Below are positions 1 to 6,874 of a stretch of 64,000 nt of DNA, piece by piece. The notes beneath the pieces are model-generated. The model did no database searches and was not told the DNA's origin. It saw only the letters and a list, made by a program, of their open reading frames with translations. Position numbers and translations under genes: made by a program. Source of the stretch: Gemmatimonadaceae bacterium (GTDB lineage Bacteria > Gemmatimonadota > Gemmatimonadetes > Gemmatimonadales > Gemmatimonadaceae); the NCBI GenBank assembly GCA_019752115.1, contig JAIEMN010000010.1, forward strand, positions 1 through 64,000, in the 5' to 3' direction. How positions within the stretch are numbered: the stretch's first letter is position 1; the number at the start of each line of letters is the position of its first letter.

Positions 1-54
1 AGCGCCTCCAGAGCCCGCTGCATGGGCTCGCGCAACACGTCCCAGATGATCTGA
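1..54 (+). CDS. Possible 3' end of an upstream gene (partial)
   Basis: The first frame is open from the window edge to a TGA at 52-54, giving a 17-residue C-terminal fragment that cannot be identified. It is listed because the TGA overlaps a CTG at 51 in the cheB frame, in the style of the 4-bp overlaps common in this window. A chemotaxis gene such as cheA or cheR would be the expected neighbour, but nothing in 17 residues shows that. Confidence 0.25.
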   Translation, partial: SASRARCMGSRNTSQMI

Positions 55-68
55 AAGTACACCGCCGC

Positions 69-1127
69 GTGCTCGTGGTCGACGACAGTGCGTTCATGCG
101 TCGGCTCGTCAGCGATGTGGTTACCGCGACCGGCGAGTTCGAGGTGGTCGGGACCGCGCGCGATGGCGAGGACGCGCTCCGACAGGTGCAGGCGCTGTCG
201 CCGGATCTCATCACGCTCGATGTGGACATGCCCGGCCTCGATGGTTTGTCGGCGCTGCGCCGCGTCATGGCCGAGTGCCCGCGCCCGGTGGTGATGTTGA
301 GCGCGGGCGGCAGCGACGGCGGCGCCGAAGCGACCCTGCGCGCGCTCGAGGCCGGTGCGGTGGAGTTTGTCCGCAAGCCGTCGGGGGCCATCAGCCTCGA
401 TCTTGAGGTGGTCGGGGAACGCCTGCTCGAGGCGCTGCGGGCGGCCGCGGTTGCCACGCTGCGCGTGCCGCGCCCCGCGTATGCCGCCACGGTGGCCACG
501 CCGACGCCGCGCGCGCCGGCGCCCGCGGTGGTGCAGGCGCCGCGGCAGGTGGTGGTGGTGGCGGCCAGCACCGGTGGGCCAGCTGCTCTCGCGCAGGTGG
601 TCCCGGCGCTCCCCGCATGGCGGGATACGGCTGTCCTGATTGCGCAGCACATGCCGGCGGGCTTCACCGCGAGCTTCGCGCGTCGGTTGCATGCGCAGTC
701 GCAGCTGCGGGTCGAGGAAGCCACCGACGGCGCCCCATGCGAAGCGGGCGTGGCCTATATCGCACCGGGCGGACGCCACCTCCGGGTCGAGCGGAGCGGC
801 GATCGGGTGCGGCTCGCCCTGAGCGACGAGCCGCCGCGCTGGGGCGTGCGACCGGCGGCCGATCCGCTGTTCGCCTCGGTGGCCGAGCACTTCGGCGCCC
901 GCAGTGTGGGCGTGGTCATGACCGGCATGGGCTGCGATGGCGCCGAGGGACTGACGGCGATTCGCCGCGCGGGAGGCGTGGGGATCGTGCAGGAGGCGGC
1001 GAGCTGTGTCATCGCCGGGATGCCCGACGCCGCGCGCGCCGCGGCTGGTGCAGACGTGGTGGTGCCGCTCGGGGAACTGGGCGCGGCGATCGCGCGGGCG
1101 GTGCAGCAGCTGGCGGCGACCCGATAG
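69..1127 (+). CDS. cheB: Chemotaxis protein-glutamate methylesterase CheB
   Basis: Response-regulator enzyme that demethylates (and in many species deamidates) chemoreceptor glutamates in the cytoplasm. Numbered from the GTG at 69, the receiver domain (about 1-120) shows acidic D5/D6, phospho-acceptor D51 in LDVDMP and K103. A Pro/Ala-rich linker (about 132-158) leads to the methylesterase domain with the triad S167 (ASTGGP), H194 (QHMPAGF) and D290 (MTGMGCDG). The length, about 352 residues, is usual for CheB. The start is uncertain: no ribosome site precedes GTG 69, and the frame stays open upstream to the window edge. A CTG at 51, overlapping the TGA of the preceding frame, would give a more typical N-terminus (MKVHRRVLVVDD). 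No other chemotaxis gene is visible downstream, so it is probably the last gene of an operon outside the window. Confidence 0.95.
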   Translation: MLVVDDSAFMRRLVSDVVTATGEFEVVGTARDGEDALRQVQALSPDLITLDVDMPGLDGLSALRRVMAECPRPVVMLSAGGSDGGAEATLRALEAGAVEFVRKPSGAISLDLEVVGERLLEALRAAAVATLRVPRPAYAATVATPTPRAPAPAVVQAPRQVVVVAASTGGPAALAQVVPALPAWRDTAVLIAQHMPAGFTASFARRLHAQSQLRVEEATDGAPCEAGVAYIAPGGRHLRVERSGDRVRLALSDEPPRWGVRPAADPLFASVAEHFGARSVGVVMTGMGCDGAEGLTAIRRAGGVGIVQEAASCVIAGMPDAARAAAGADVVVPLGELGAAIARAVQQLAATR

Positions 1128-1136
1128 CTTCGACGC

Positions 1137-2012
1137 ATGTCCACGCTCGCCTCGATGGCCGCCCGTTTCGCTGAACTCCAGACCGCGCTGGCGACCGCGC
1201 AGGCGCGTGCGACGGCCGGCGAACTGGCCGGCGGCGAACGGGACGCGCTCAAGGAGCAGATCATCGCCCTCTACAAGGAGGTCGATGCGGTGGTCGGCGA
1301 GGCGCAGGCGCTCAAGGAGCAGGTCAAGACGCTCGCAGGTACGTGGAAGCATCTGGGACCCTCGAGCACCGGTGCCGCCACGACGCTGGCGAACGCCGGG
1401 CCGCTGCGGGTGGACCATCTGGGGGCCTCCACGTTCATCGAGAAAGGGTGGTCGAAGCTGTCGCTGGGCGACCCCGTGGGCGCCGAAGCCACGCTGCGGA
1501 AGGCGCTCCAGCTGGCTCCCGGCAGTAACGAAGCGGAAACGCTGCTCGGGTGGTCGCTCATGCAGCAGGACCAGCTCGATGCCGCCACGCAGCATTTGCA
1601 CGCCGTGCTGCTGCGCGACAGCACGCATGCCCTCGCGCGCGCCACATTGGGGGCCGTCTGTCTCAAGCGCGGTGACGCCAACGCGGCCATCGAGCATCTC
1701 GGGCAGGCCATTCGGGGCGACCGCGACCGCAAGGCCACGCTCTACGCGCATCTCTATCTCGGGCAGCTCTATCGTGAGCGCGCGATGTACGACGATGCCG
1801 AAGGGTTCTTCCACAAGGCGCTCGAGCTCGGACCCAACCTGCTGCAGGCGTGGTATGAACTCGGATGGACCTACTGGCTCGCGGGGCGTCCGGGCGACGC
1901 GGTCGCGGCGTGGCGCACGGGCGCCGAGGCCAACAAGTTCAGCCCATGGGGGAAGCGCTGCGCCGAGGTGATCGTCGAGGTGGAGCAGGGCGGCACACCC
2001 GCGCTGCGCTGA
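1137..2012 (+). CDS. TPR-repeat protein with N-terminal coiled coil
   Basis: A 291-residue protein with no signal peptide. Residues 1-75 are Ala/Glu/Lys-rich and predicted to be helical or coiled-coil. From about residue 95 there are at least four tetratricopeptide-like helical pairs with the usual small-residue spacing (for example WSKLSLGDPVGAEATLRKAL, LGQLYRERAMYDDAEGFFHK and WYELGWTYWLAGRPGDAVAA). TPR domains are protein-protein scaffolds; no catalytic motif is visible. The ATG at 1137 lies 9 bp after the cheB stop, with a TAGCTT hexamer (1125-1130) between them. Adjacency to cheB hints at a link with signalling or motility, but nothing in the sequence proves it. Confidence 0.8.
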   Translation: MSTLASMAARFAELQTALATAQARATAGELAGGERDALKEQIIALYKEVDAVVGEAQALKEQVKTLAGTWKHLGPSSTGAATTLANAGPLRVDHLGASTFIEKGWSKLSLGDPVGAEATLRKALQLAPGSNEAETLLGWSLMQQDQLDAATQHLHAVLLRDSTHALARATLGAVCLKRGDANAAIEHLGQAIRGDRDRKATLYAHLYLGQLYRERAMYDDAEGFFHKALELGPNLLQAWYELGWTYWLAGRPGDAVAAWRTGAEANKFSPWGKRCAEVIVEVEQGGTPALR

Positions 2013-3043
2013 TCCTGGCGCTCGCGGGTGCGTTCGCGGGTGCGCTCGCGGCCGCGCCCGCGTTCGGCCTCGGGCGCATGGTGCCCGCGCTGTCGGCGCA
2101 GGCGGCCCCGCCGGTGGGCGACTCCCTCACGCTGCAGGCCGGGCGCTTTTCGCTCGTGGCGTCCCCGCGCGATGACCGGCTCGCGCGCACGTTGCTGCGC
2201 GCGGCCCAGGCGCAGGACACGTTTCCCGGGTTGCCGCGGCCACAGGCGCCGGTGCGCATCGAGCTGGCCCGCGACGCCGCCGACTTTCGCGCCCGCACCG
2301 CCGGGGCCCCCGAGTGGGGCGCCGCCATCGCGATCCCCGACGAGGGGCGCATCGTCCTCCAGGGGAGCCGCGCCGGCTCCGATGCCGGCGACCCGGTGGT
2401 CGTGTTGCGCCACGAGCTGGCGCACCTGGCGCTGCACGAGGCCATGGGCCCGCTGCCGCCCCGCTGGTTCGACGAAGGCTACGCCGGCGTCGCCGCCGGC
2501 GAATTCACGCGCGAGCAGGTGTTCGAGACCTCACTGGGGATGGTCTGGCGCACGCTGCCGTCGTTGGACGCACTCGAGGACGGCTTCGCCCACGGCGGCA
2601 TGGAAGCCGGGTGGAGCTACGCCATCGCCTATCGGGTGGTCAGCGAACTGGAGCAGCTCGGCGGGGCGACCGGGCTGACCCAGTTTTTCGGGTACTGGAA
2701 GACGACTGGCTCGTTTGAGAAGGCCGTTCGGCAGGCCTACGGCATGACCGGCGAGGGCTTCGAGCAGCACTGGAAGAAGCAGACCCGGCGCCGGTACGGG
2801 GCGCTGTCGGTGGTGACGAATGTCTCGGCGGCCCTGGGGCTCTTCGGCGTCCTGCTGCTCCCGCTCTTCGTGATCAAGCGGCGGCGGGACCAGCGGAAGC
2901 TCGAGGCGATGCGGGTGGCCGACGCGGCGCAGGAGGCCCGGGAGCGGGAAAGTGCGTTACAGGCGCTGCTCGACGCCCCGCCCGCGCTTCCGGACCCGGC
3001 GCCCTTGCCGGGGCCGGCGGACCTTCGGTATCCTGCGGGATGA
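1946..3043 (+). CDS. Membrane-anchored gluzincin-type metallopeptidase (peptidase MA-like)
   Basis: Predicted extracytoplasmic zinc peptidase. From ATG 1946 the N-terminus is Arg-rich and followed by a hydrophobic Ala/Leu stretch (about residues 23-42), consistent with a signal peptide or anchor. The zinc motif HELAH has H156, E157 and H160. A second glutamate in WFDEGYAG (E177) suits a gluzincin HExxH...E site. A C-terminal transmembrane helix (about 293-312) is followed by a KRRRDQRK stop-transfer cluster and a short cytoplasmic tail. The chosen start overlaps the TPR gene by 67 bp; it gives a sensible signal peptide, while CTG 2009 is the alternative. The stop overlaps the ATG of the next small gene (ATGA). 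The substrate is unknown. Confidence 0.75.
   Translation: MGEALRRGDRRGGAGRHTRAALILALAGAFAGALAAAPAFGLGRMVPALSAQAAPPVGDSLTLQAGRFSLVASPRDDRLARTLLRAAQAQDTFPGLPRPQAPVRIELARDAADFRARTAGAPEWGAAIAIPDEGRIVLQGSRAGSDAGDPVVVLRHELAHLALHEAMGPLPPRWFDEGYAGVAAGEFTREQVFETSLGMVWRTLPSLDALEDGFAHGGMEAGWSYAIAYRVVSELEQLGGATGLTQFFGYWKTTGSFEKAVRQAYGMTGEGFEQHWKKQTRRRYGALSVVTNVSAALGLFGVLLLPLFVIKRRRDQRKLEAMRVADAAQEARERESALQALLDAPPALPDPAPLPGPADLRYPAG
3005..3034 (+). promoter_or_regulatory. Candidate promoter TTGCCG-N18-TATCCT
   Basis: The -35-like TTGCCG (3005-3010) and -10-like TATCCT (3029-3034) lie 18 bp apart inside the 3' end of the peptidase gene. The -10 ends 5 bp before the ATG at 3040, so a transcript from here would be leaderless. 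Pattern match only. Confidence 0.3.
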
Positions 3044-3210
3044 CCGAAATGGACAAGCCTCGCTCGAAGGCGCTCCTGTACTGGGGCGCGACGGCCGTCA
3101 CCCTGCTGGCCGGCTATGCCGACCTGGCGCGCGGCGGCGAGACGATCGCCCCCGTACTGCTCGTGATCGGCTACGTCGTGCTCGTTCCGCTCGCCATCCT
3201 CAAGGGCTGA
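3040..3210 (+). CDS. Small two-helix membrane protein (56 aa)
   Basis: A 56-residue open frame whose ATG overlaps the stop of the upstream metallopeptidase gene (ATGA), implying translational coupling. The sequence starts MTEMDKPRSK, then has two hydrophobic segments (about 11-28 and 36-54) joined by a short charged loop (DLARGGE), and ends in LKG. This looks like a hairpin inner-membrane miniprotein with cytoplasmic ends. No family is recognised. A partner, chaperone or inhibitor role for the neighbouring membrane peptidase is possible but is only inference from position. Confidence 0.6.
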   Translation: MTEMDKPRSKALLYWGATAVTLLAGYADLARGGETIAPVLLVIGYVVLVPLAILKG

Positions 3211-3400
3211 GCGTCCCGCACCCACCGGTGCGAAATCCGGGCCGAGTCGCGCCCGTCAGGTGCGTCGAGCCGTGGCAGCCGGGACAGTCCGCGCCCCTTC
3301 GTGACAATCCGATTAATTTGTGCCCTTTCCGGGAACAGCGTCTACCCGCCGATGTAGTTTGGTGCAGGAGCGGTCAGGGCGTGGTGTTCTCGGGCAGTGC

Positions 3401-3474
3401 GGGCGAATAGCTCAGCTGGTTAGAGCACCTGTCTTACACACAGGGGGTCGGGGGTTCGAATCCCTCTTCGCCCA
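3401..3474 (+). tRNA. tRNA-Val (anticodon UAC)
   Basis: Full cloverleaf of 74 nt. The acceptor arms GGGCGAA (3401-3407) and TTCGCCC (3467-3473) pair. The D arm is GCTC...GAGC. The anticodon stem CCTGT/ACAGG (3428-3432/3440-3444) encloses loop CTTACAC with anticodon TAC at 3435-3437. The T-arm contains GGTTCGAATCC. Discriminator A is at 3474 and CCA is not encoded. Nothing gene-like is visible in the roughly 190 bp on either side. Confidence 0.97.
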
Positions 3475-3665
3475 TTCCGCTCTTCGGTAGTTGCATCGGT
3501 TGTCCGCAGGTCAGTACTCCCCGTCGGATTCGGCTTGCTCATTGCCGCATCCAACCGCAGTTTCTGCGTTCCCCCAGACCCGCATGGCTACGCACGGCCG
3601 CGGGTTGCACGATCCACCCGGCGCGTCCGGGTCCCACGGCTCACGGTGCGGAGGTTACGACATTG

Positions 3666-5372
3666 ATGTCACGGCATATCCAGGCGATCGCCGGGATCGG
3701 TTTGGCCCTCGGAGGCACGCTCGTTCCCGCCATGGCGGAAGCGCAGGGCGCGTTCAACCGGGTGCCCGATCCCAATGCGGCGCGAGTGTTCGTCGCCACG
3801 TTCCGCTCGACGGAGAAGGGTCTGGGGGTCCAGGCCGCCGACGCGGTACGCAACCGCATGAATTCGGACATCCCGTTCAAGCAGATGTATGTCCTGCCGA
3901 AGCAGGACATCGTGTCGTACCTCGAAGCCTCGGGCTTCCCGGTCAACGAAGCGCTTGAGCCGCATGACCAGAAGGCGCTCGCGTCCATCCTGCGCGCCGA
4001 TGAGTACGTCACCGGCACGATCACGAAGACCGCGACGGGCGTGAAGGTCGATGCCAATCTCGTCCTCGCGCGCGACAACCTGCTCGTGCAGCCGCTGGGC
4101 TCGTACGAGGTGAAGGGTGCGGGCGACGCGTCGGCGCCGATCACCAAGGAACTCAAGGAAGCGCGCAAGCAGCTCGATGCGGAAAAGAAGTGCCGCAACG
4201 CCGGCCGCGCGCAGAAGTACGACGAGGCCATTGCCGCCGCCAAGGAAGGCGTGACCGCCTATCCGAAGGCCACGCTGGCGCGCCTCTGCTGGGCGCAGGT
4301 GCTGATCTCGAAGAAGGCGCCGCCGGCCGAGCAGCTCACGGTCGCGCAGGAAATCCTGAACATCGATCCGCGCAGCCGCTACGCCCTCGAAATCGCGGCG
4401 CAGTCGTATCGCGATCTCAACCAGTCGGACTCGGCCGTCGTGACGCTCACGCGTCTCCTCTCGACCGACCCGAAGAACCCGCGCCTCCAGAAGGACGTCG
4501 TCGAGGCCCTCACCGTCCTCGCGAACCCGAAGGTCGCCAAGCCGGTCATCGACCAGGCCGTGCAGGACAACCCGGGTGACCCGGACCTGCTCAAGCTTCG
4601 CTGGCTGATCCTGCTCGCCACGAAGGACTACAAGGAAGCGATGGCGCAGGGCGACGAGCTCGTGAAGCTCGACACCTCGTTCGCCGACACGACCTACTTC
4701 GTGAAGACGACGCTGGCCCTCGCCGCCGACTCGCAGTTCGCCAAGTCGGCCGAAGTGGCCGCCAAGGGGCTCCAGAAGTTCCCGAACCAGCCGGACCTGG
4801 TCTACTCGCAGATCGTCGGTCTGCGTAACGCCGGGCAGCTGCAGCCGGCCCTCGAGGCGCTGGACAAGGCCGTCGCCGCCAAGGTGAAGGTCGACAACGC
4901 CACCGTCCTCCGCATCACGCTGCTCAAGGACCTCAAGAAGGACGACGAAGTGATCCCGGCCATCAAGGGCGCGATCGCGGCGGGTGACACGTCGAGCAAC
5001 CTGCGCGTGCTGCTCATGCAGGGCGCCAACGATCTCTACAAGAAGGCGGCCGCCAGCAAGGATCCGGTCGACTTCCAAAATGCGATCGACATGCTCAAGT
5101 ACGCCGACGGCGTCGTAAGCGGCCAGTTCAAGCCGCAGGCGCAGTTCCTGCTCGGCGCCACCTACGTGCAGTTTGGCCAGACCAAGCTCACGGCGGCGCA
5201 GGCGGGCAAGACCTGCCAGCCGGCCAAGGAAGCGAAGGACATGTTCGTCGAGGCGCAGATCCTCCTGCCGAAGGGTGGGTCGTTCGCTCCCGACGCCATG
5301 CGCCAGCTGATGGGCGCGGTCATGCAGATGGACGGCCCGGCCGACCAGATGATCAAGGCGTTCTGCAAGTAA
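3666..5372 (+). CDS. Secreted TPR-rich protein
   Basis: A 568-residue protein with a signal peptide (hydrophobic IGLALGGTLVPAMA, cleavage likely after AEAQ). Residues about 25-135 form an alpha/beta region. From about 150 onward there are many TPR-like repeats (for example QKYDEAIAAAKEGVTAYPKA). Two Cys near the C-terminus (KTCQ and the final FCK) could form a disulfide, with a third in KKCRN. GGAGG at 3650-3654 is the ribosome site. It sits 8 bp from TTG 3663 and 11 bp from ATG 3666, so either start is possible. The gene stands alone between tRNA-Val and a strong terminator, in the place just upstream of rsmH where many bacteria have mraZ. Probably a periplasmic scaffold; function unknown. 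Confidence 0.8.
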   Translation: MSRHIQAIAGIGLALGGTLVPAMAEAQGAFNRVPDPNAARVFVATFRSTEKGLGVQAADAVRNRMNSDIPFKQMYVLPKQDIVSYLEASGFPVNEALEPHDQKALASILRADEYVTGTITKTATGVKVDANLVLARDNLLVQPLGSYEVKGAGDASAPITKELKEARKQLDAEKKCRNAGRAQKYDEAIAAAKEGVTAYPKATLARLCWAQVLISKKAPPAEQLTVAQEILNIDPRSRYALEIAAQSYRDLNQSDSAVVTLTRLLSTDPKNPRLQKDVVEALTVLANPKVAKPVIDQAVQDNPGDPDLLKLRWLILLATKDYKEAMAQGDELVKLDTSFADTTYFVKTTLALAADSQFAKSAEVAAKGLQKFPNQPDLVYSQIVGLRNAGQLQPALEALDKAVAAKVKVDNATVLRITLLKDLKKDDEVIPAIKGAIAAGDTSSNLRVLLMQGANDLYKKAAASKDPVDFQNAIDMLKYADGVVSGQFKPQAQFLLGATYVQFGQTKLTAAQAGKTCQPAKEAKDMFVEAQILLPKGGSFAPDAMRQLMGAVMQMDGPADQMIKAFCK

Positions 5373-5395
5373 GTTCACGCCCCATCCGTGGTTGC

Positions 5396-5434
5396 GAGGC
5401 CCGCCGTCATGCGACGGCGGGCCTCGTCTTTTGT
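5396..5434 (+). terminator. Rho-independent terminator
   Basis: A perfect 13-bp stem, GAGGCCCGCCGTC (5396-5408) with GACGGCGGGCCTC (5413-5425), and a 4-nt loop ATGC, followed by GTCTTTTGT. It ends the TPR gene transcript and insulates the dcw cluster. Confidence 0.9.
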
Positions 5435-5494
5435 ACCGCATCACATCCATGCGAGCGCACGACTAATGCACATTTTCGAGCGCATCAGCCTCGC

Positions 5495-5524
5495 TTGACG
5501 GTGCCTCCTCGCCCTCACTAACAT
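5495..5524 (+). promoter_or_regulatory. Promoter of the dcw cluster, TTGACG-N18-TAACAT
   Basis: A good sigma70-type pair: TTGACG (5495-5500), 18-bp spacer, TAACAT (5519-5524). It lies between the upstream terminator and rsmH, where a promoter is expected. The -10 overlaps the first possible rsmH ATG (5523), so transcription would begin near 5531, after that ATG. Confidence 0.6.
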
Positions 5525-5621
5525 GACGCCTCATGACGCTCCCCTCGACGTGCGCTCAGTGTGCGCACGCGTCGGCGTCGGTGGCATTCCAGAGGCGCCT
5601 GATCGTGTCATTCCCCCGCCC

Positions 5622-6572
5622 GTGAGCCCGGTCCGAACGCTTCCCACAGGGCGTGGCAGCGCCTATCACGTCCCGGTCCTGCTCGCAGAGATCGAGACCC
5701 TCCTGGCCGACGCCCACACGCTGCTCGACTGCACGCTCGGCGGCGGGGGGCACACCTCGGCCTTCCTCGACCACGGCGTGCGCGTGACCGGCATCGATCG
5801 CGATCCGCGCGCGCTGGCGGCGGCGCGCGAGCGGCTCGCCGAGTTCGAGCGCGCCGGCCAGTTCCGCGCCCTCCTCGGCAACTATGCCGATGTCGCCGCG
5901 GCCGGTCTCGCCGAGTCCGAGAAGTTCGATGGCATTCTGCTCGACCTCGGGGTCTCGTCCCATCAGTTCGACGATGCGACGCGCGGCTTCACGTTCCGCG
6001 AAGGGGCGCCGCTCGACATGCGCATGGGCACCGATGCCGACATCGACGCCGCTGAGCTGCTGAACACGATCGACGAGGTGGACCTGTCGGCGTTGCTACG
6101 CGCCTACGCCGACGAGCCGCGCGCGGCCAAGATGGCGCGCGAGATCACGCGGCGCCGCGCCCGTCGCCCGTTCGCCACGGCCGACGATCTGGTCGATGCG
6201 ATTCGCGCCGTGCTGGGGCCGCGCAGTGGGGCCCCCGATTTTGCACGGATCTTTCAGGCGGTCCGCATCGCCGTCAACGATGAGCTCTCGGGGCTTGAAC
6301 GAGCGCTGCCGCAGCTGCGCGACCGGCTCACCCCGGGCGGGGTGCTCGCGATCATCTCGTATCACTCGGGCGAAGATCGCCTGGTGAAGAACGCGTTCCG
6401 CGACTGGAGCACGGCGTGCCATTGCCCGCCGCGCCAGATGATCTGCACCTGTCGCGGGGTGCCGCTGGGCGAAACGCTCACCAAGCGCCCCATTCTGGCC
6501 ACCGAAGAGGAGATCGAGCTCAATACGCGCGCCCGCAGCGCCAAGCTGCGGGCGTGGAGGCTCGCGCGCTGA
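5622..6572 (+). CDS. rsmH: 16S rRNA (cytosine1402-N4)-methyltransferase RsmH (MraW)
   Basis: SAM-dependent methylation of C1402 N4 in the 16S rRNA decoding centre. Visible motifs are the SAM loop DCTLGGGGHTSAFLDHG, the family signature LLDLGVSSHQFDD and DMRMG. The frame is open back to an ATG at 5523 (349 residues), but that ATG lies inside the -10 hexamer of the apparent promoter. The GTG at 5622 gives 316 residues, the usual RsmH length (about 310), and places YHVPVLL near the N-terminus. GTG 5550 and 5559 are intermediate options. No clear ribosome site helps. It is first in the dcw cluster, and its TGA overlaps the next ATG by 1 bp (TGATG). Confidence 0.95.
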   Translation: MSPVRTLPTGRGSAYHVPVLLAEIETLLADAHTLLDCTLGGGGHTSAFLDHGVRVTGIDRDPRALAAARERLAEFERAGQFRALLGNYADVAAAGLAESEKFDGILLDLGVSSHQFDDATRGFTFREGAPLDMRMGTDADIDAAELLNTIDEVDLSALLRAYADEPRAAKMAREITRRRARRPFATADDLVDAIRAVLGPRSGAPDFARIFQAVRIAVNDELSGLERALPQLRDRLTPGGVLAIISYHSGEDRLVKNAFRDWSTACHCPPRQMICTCRGVPLGETLTKRPILATEEEIELNTRARSAKLRAWRLAR

Positions 6573-6871
6573 TGGCCGCCCGCTCGCGTGCGCGCAGCGG
6601 ACGCCTCCGCGTGGCCATCGGGCTCGCGGCGTTCATCGTGGTGACGGCCATCGTGGTGTTCCGTCGCTCCGAGGGGACGCGCGTGGCGCGGCAGATGCGC
6701 ACGATGGAGAGCGAGCTCCGCGAACTGCGGTCGCGCAAGCTGGCCATCAAGACGCAGCTGCGCGGCGCGACGAGCCGCGCCACCGTCATTCGCGAAGCCG
6801 AACGCCGGCTGGGCATGCACGTGGCGAGCGAGGTGCAGACCCGCTCGCTCCCCGAAGCGGGAGCGCGCTGA
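6572..6871 (+). CDS. ftsL: FtsL-like septum protein
   Basis: A 99-residue bitopic protein: a short Arg-rich cytoplasmic N-terminus, one transmembrane helix (about 13-31, IGLAAFIVVTAIVVF) and a periplasmic helical/coiled-coil region (about 35-80) ending in AERRLGMH, typical of the FtsL/DivIC group. Sequence identity in this family is low. The call rests on topology, length and position between rsmH and ftsI. FtsL bridges FtsQ/FtsB and the FtsW-FtsI synthase in the divisome. Confidence 0.75.
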   Translation: MAARSRARSGRLRVAIGLAAFIVVTAIVVFRRSEGTRVARQMRTMESELRELRSRKLAIKTQLRGATSRATVIREAERRLGMHVASEVQTRSLPEAGAR

Positions 6872-6874
6872 CCG

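Noticed and set aside
3318-3346. TTGTGC-N17-TCTACC as a tRNA-Val promoter
   Set aside because: The -10 match is poor and several equally weak alternatives exist in this stretch.
5523-5621. N-terminal 33 residues of rsmH from the first ATG
   Set aside because: The ATG lies in the -10 hexamer of the apparent promoter and the segment is Pro-rich and outside the normal RsmH length.
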